A stretch of DNA of 7,144 nt, taken from assembly GCA_949487015.1 (NCBI GenBank), contig CATAQZ010000097.1, forward strand, positions 1 to 7,144. Reading direction: 5' to 3'. The position numbers and the translations under genes are program-made. The notes under the pieces were generated by a model, which saw only the letters and a program-made list of their open reading frames with translations, had not been told where the DNA came from and ran no database searches. The stretch's first letter is position 1. Each line of letters opens with the position of its first letter. Source of the stretch: Flavobacteriales bacterium UBA4585 (GTDB lineage Bacteria; Bacteroidota; Bacteroidia; Flavobacteriales; Schleiferiaceae). Of the stretch, positions 6,991-7,144 are shown piece after piece.

Positions 6991-7057
6991 ATACATAAAT
7001 CTGCTACTTGCAGCGACGGGGTATTTCTCCAATGTAGCAAGTGACGAAGCAATTGAG

Positions 7058-7144
7058 TTATAAGGAAAAGGCTTCGAGGTATTTAGTGATGTAAGTTTCG
7101 CGATCACGGTATTTGTACTGCATGATGTAACGCGGATGTTCTAA
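7058..7144 (-). CDS. 3' end of a convergent gene, possible DUF4918/SMUG2-like uracil-DNA glycosylase
   Basis: Only the last 28 codons and the TAA stop are in the window; the gene continues beyond the right edge. The minus-strand frame reads LEHPRYIMQYKYRDRETYIT and then KYLEAFSL. The pattern H-P-R-[YF]-I-M-Q-Y-[KR], followed by a basic helix and a terminal KYLEAF, resembles the C-terminus of the DUF4918 family of Bacteroidota, which are SMUG-like uracil-DNA glycosylases where the HPR segment corresponds to the second active-site motif. This assignment comes from memory of the family and a very short stretch, so the product name is tentative while the reading frame is fairly likely. It converges on groEL, leaving 126 bp between the two stop codons. 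Confidence 0.5.
   Translation of the reverse strand, partial: LEHPRYIMQYKYRDRETYITKYLEAFSL

Noticed and set aside
7004..7045. Inverted repeat ACTTGC/GCAAGT as a terminator for the minus-strand gene
   Set aside because: Only six pairs are perfect, with a 25-base loop and no T-run on the minus strand, which is too weak to call.
6748..7107. 119-codon minus-strand reading frame over the groEL 3' end
   Set aside because: It lies antisense to groEL and its terminator. The real minus-strand gene is the other frame ending at 7058, which has a recognisable C-terminal pattern.

Overview
The window reads as ordinary chromosome of a Bacteroidota bacterium, most likely of the Flavobacteriales. The evidence is the gene order (miaB, sigma-54 activator, lptE, TPR-like protein, secG, groES, groEL), the Bacteroidota style of the MiaB and LptE sequences, the scarcity of Shine-Dalgarno motifs before the start codons, and the A-rich leaders. 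The taxonomic call is inference from sequence style, not from a search. No mobile element, CRISPR array, tRNA or rRNA was seen.

Positions 10-4823 hold five genes on the + strand, packed like one transcription unit: miaB (tRNA methylthiotransferase), an AAA+ sigma-54 activator without a sensor domain, lptE (outer-membrane LPS assembly lipoprotein), a low-complexity protein with a C-terminal TPR-like helix pair, and secG (Sec translocon subunit). Junctions are a 13-bp gap, a 1-base overlap (TAATG), zero spacing (TAGATG) and a 4-base overlap (ATGA), so the last four genes are probably translationally coupled. A strong intrinsic terminator at 4846-4883 closes the unit.

Positions 4824-4995 form a 172-bp intergenic region and are the most structured non-coding DNA here. 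They hold a short palindrome, the terminator, a second GC-rich hairpin without a T-run, a direct TGACAC repeat, and a near-identical 13-bp motif (CTTTRGCATAAAA) on each side of the hairpins. The second copy lies where a groESL promoter is expected.

Positions 4996-6931 encode groES and groEL, 22 bp apart, forming the chaperonin operon, closed by a terminator at 6961-6990. The end of the window (7058-7144, minus strand) carries the last 28 codons of a convergent gene that resembles the C-terminus of the DUF4918/SMUG2-like uracil-DNA glycosylase family.

Functionally the window joins tRNA modification, envelope biogenesis (lptE, secG) and protein folding (groESL), with one transcription activator in the middle. 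I see no clearly new system. The best leads are the regulatory DNA before groES and the unassigned target of the sigma-54 activator.
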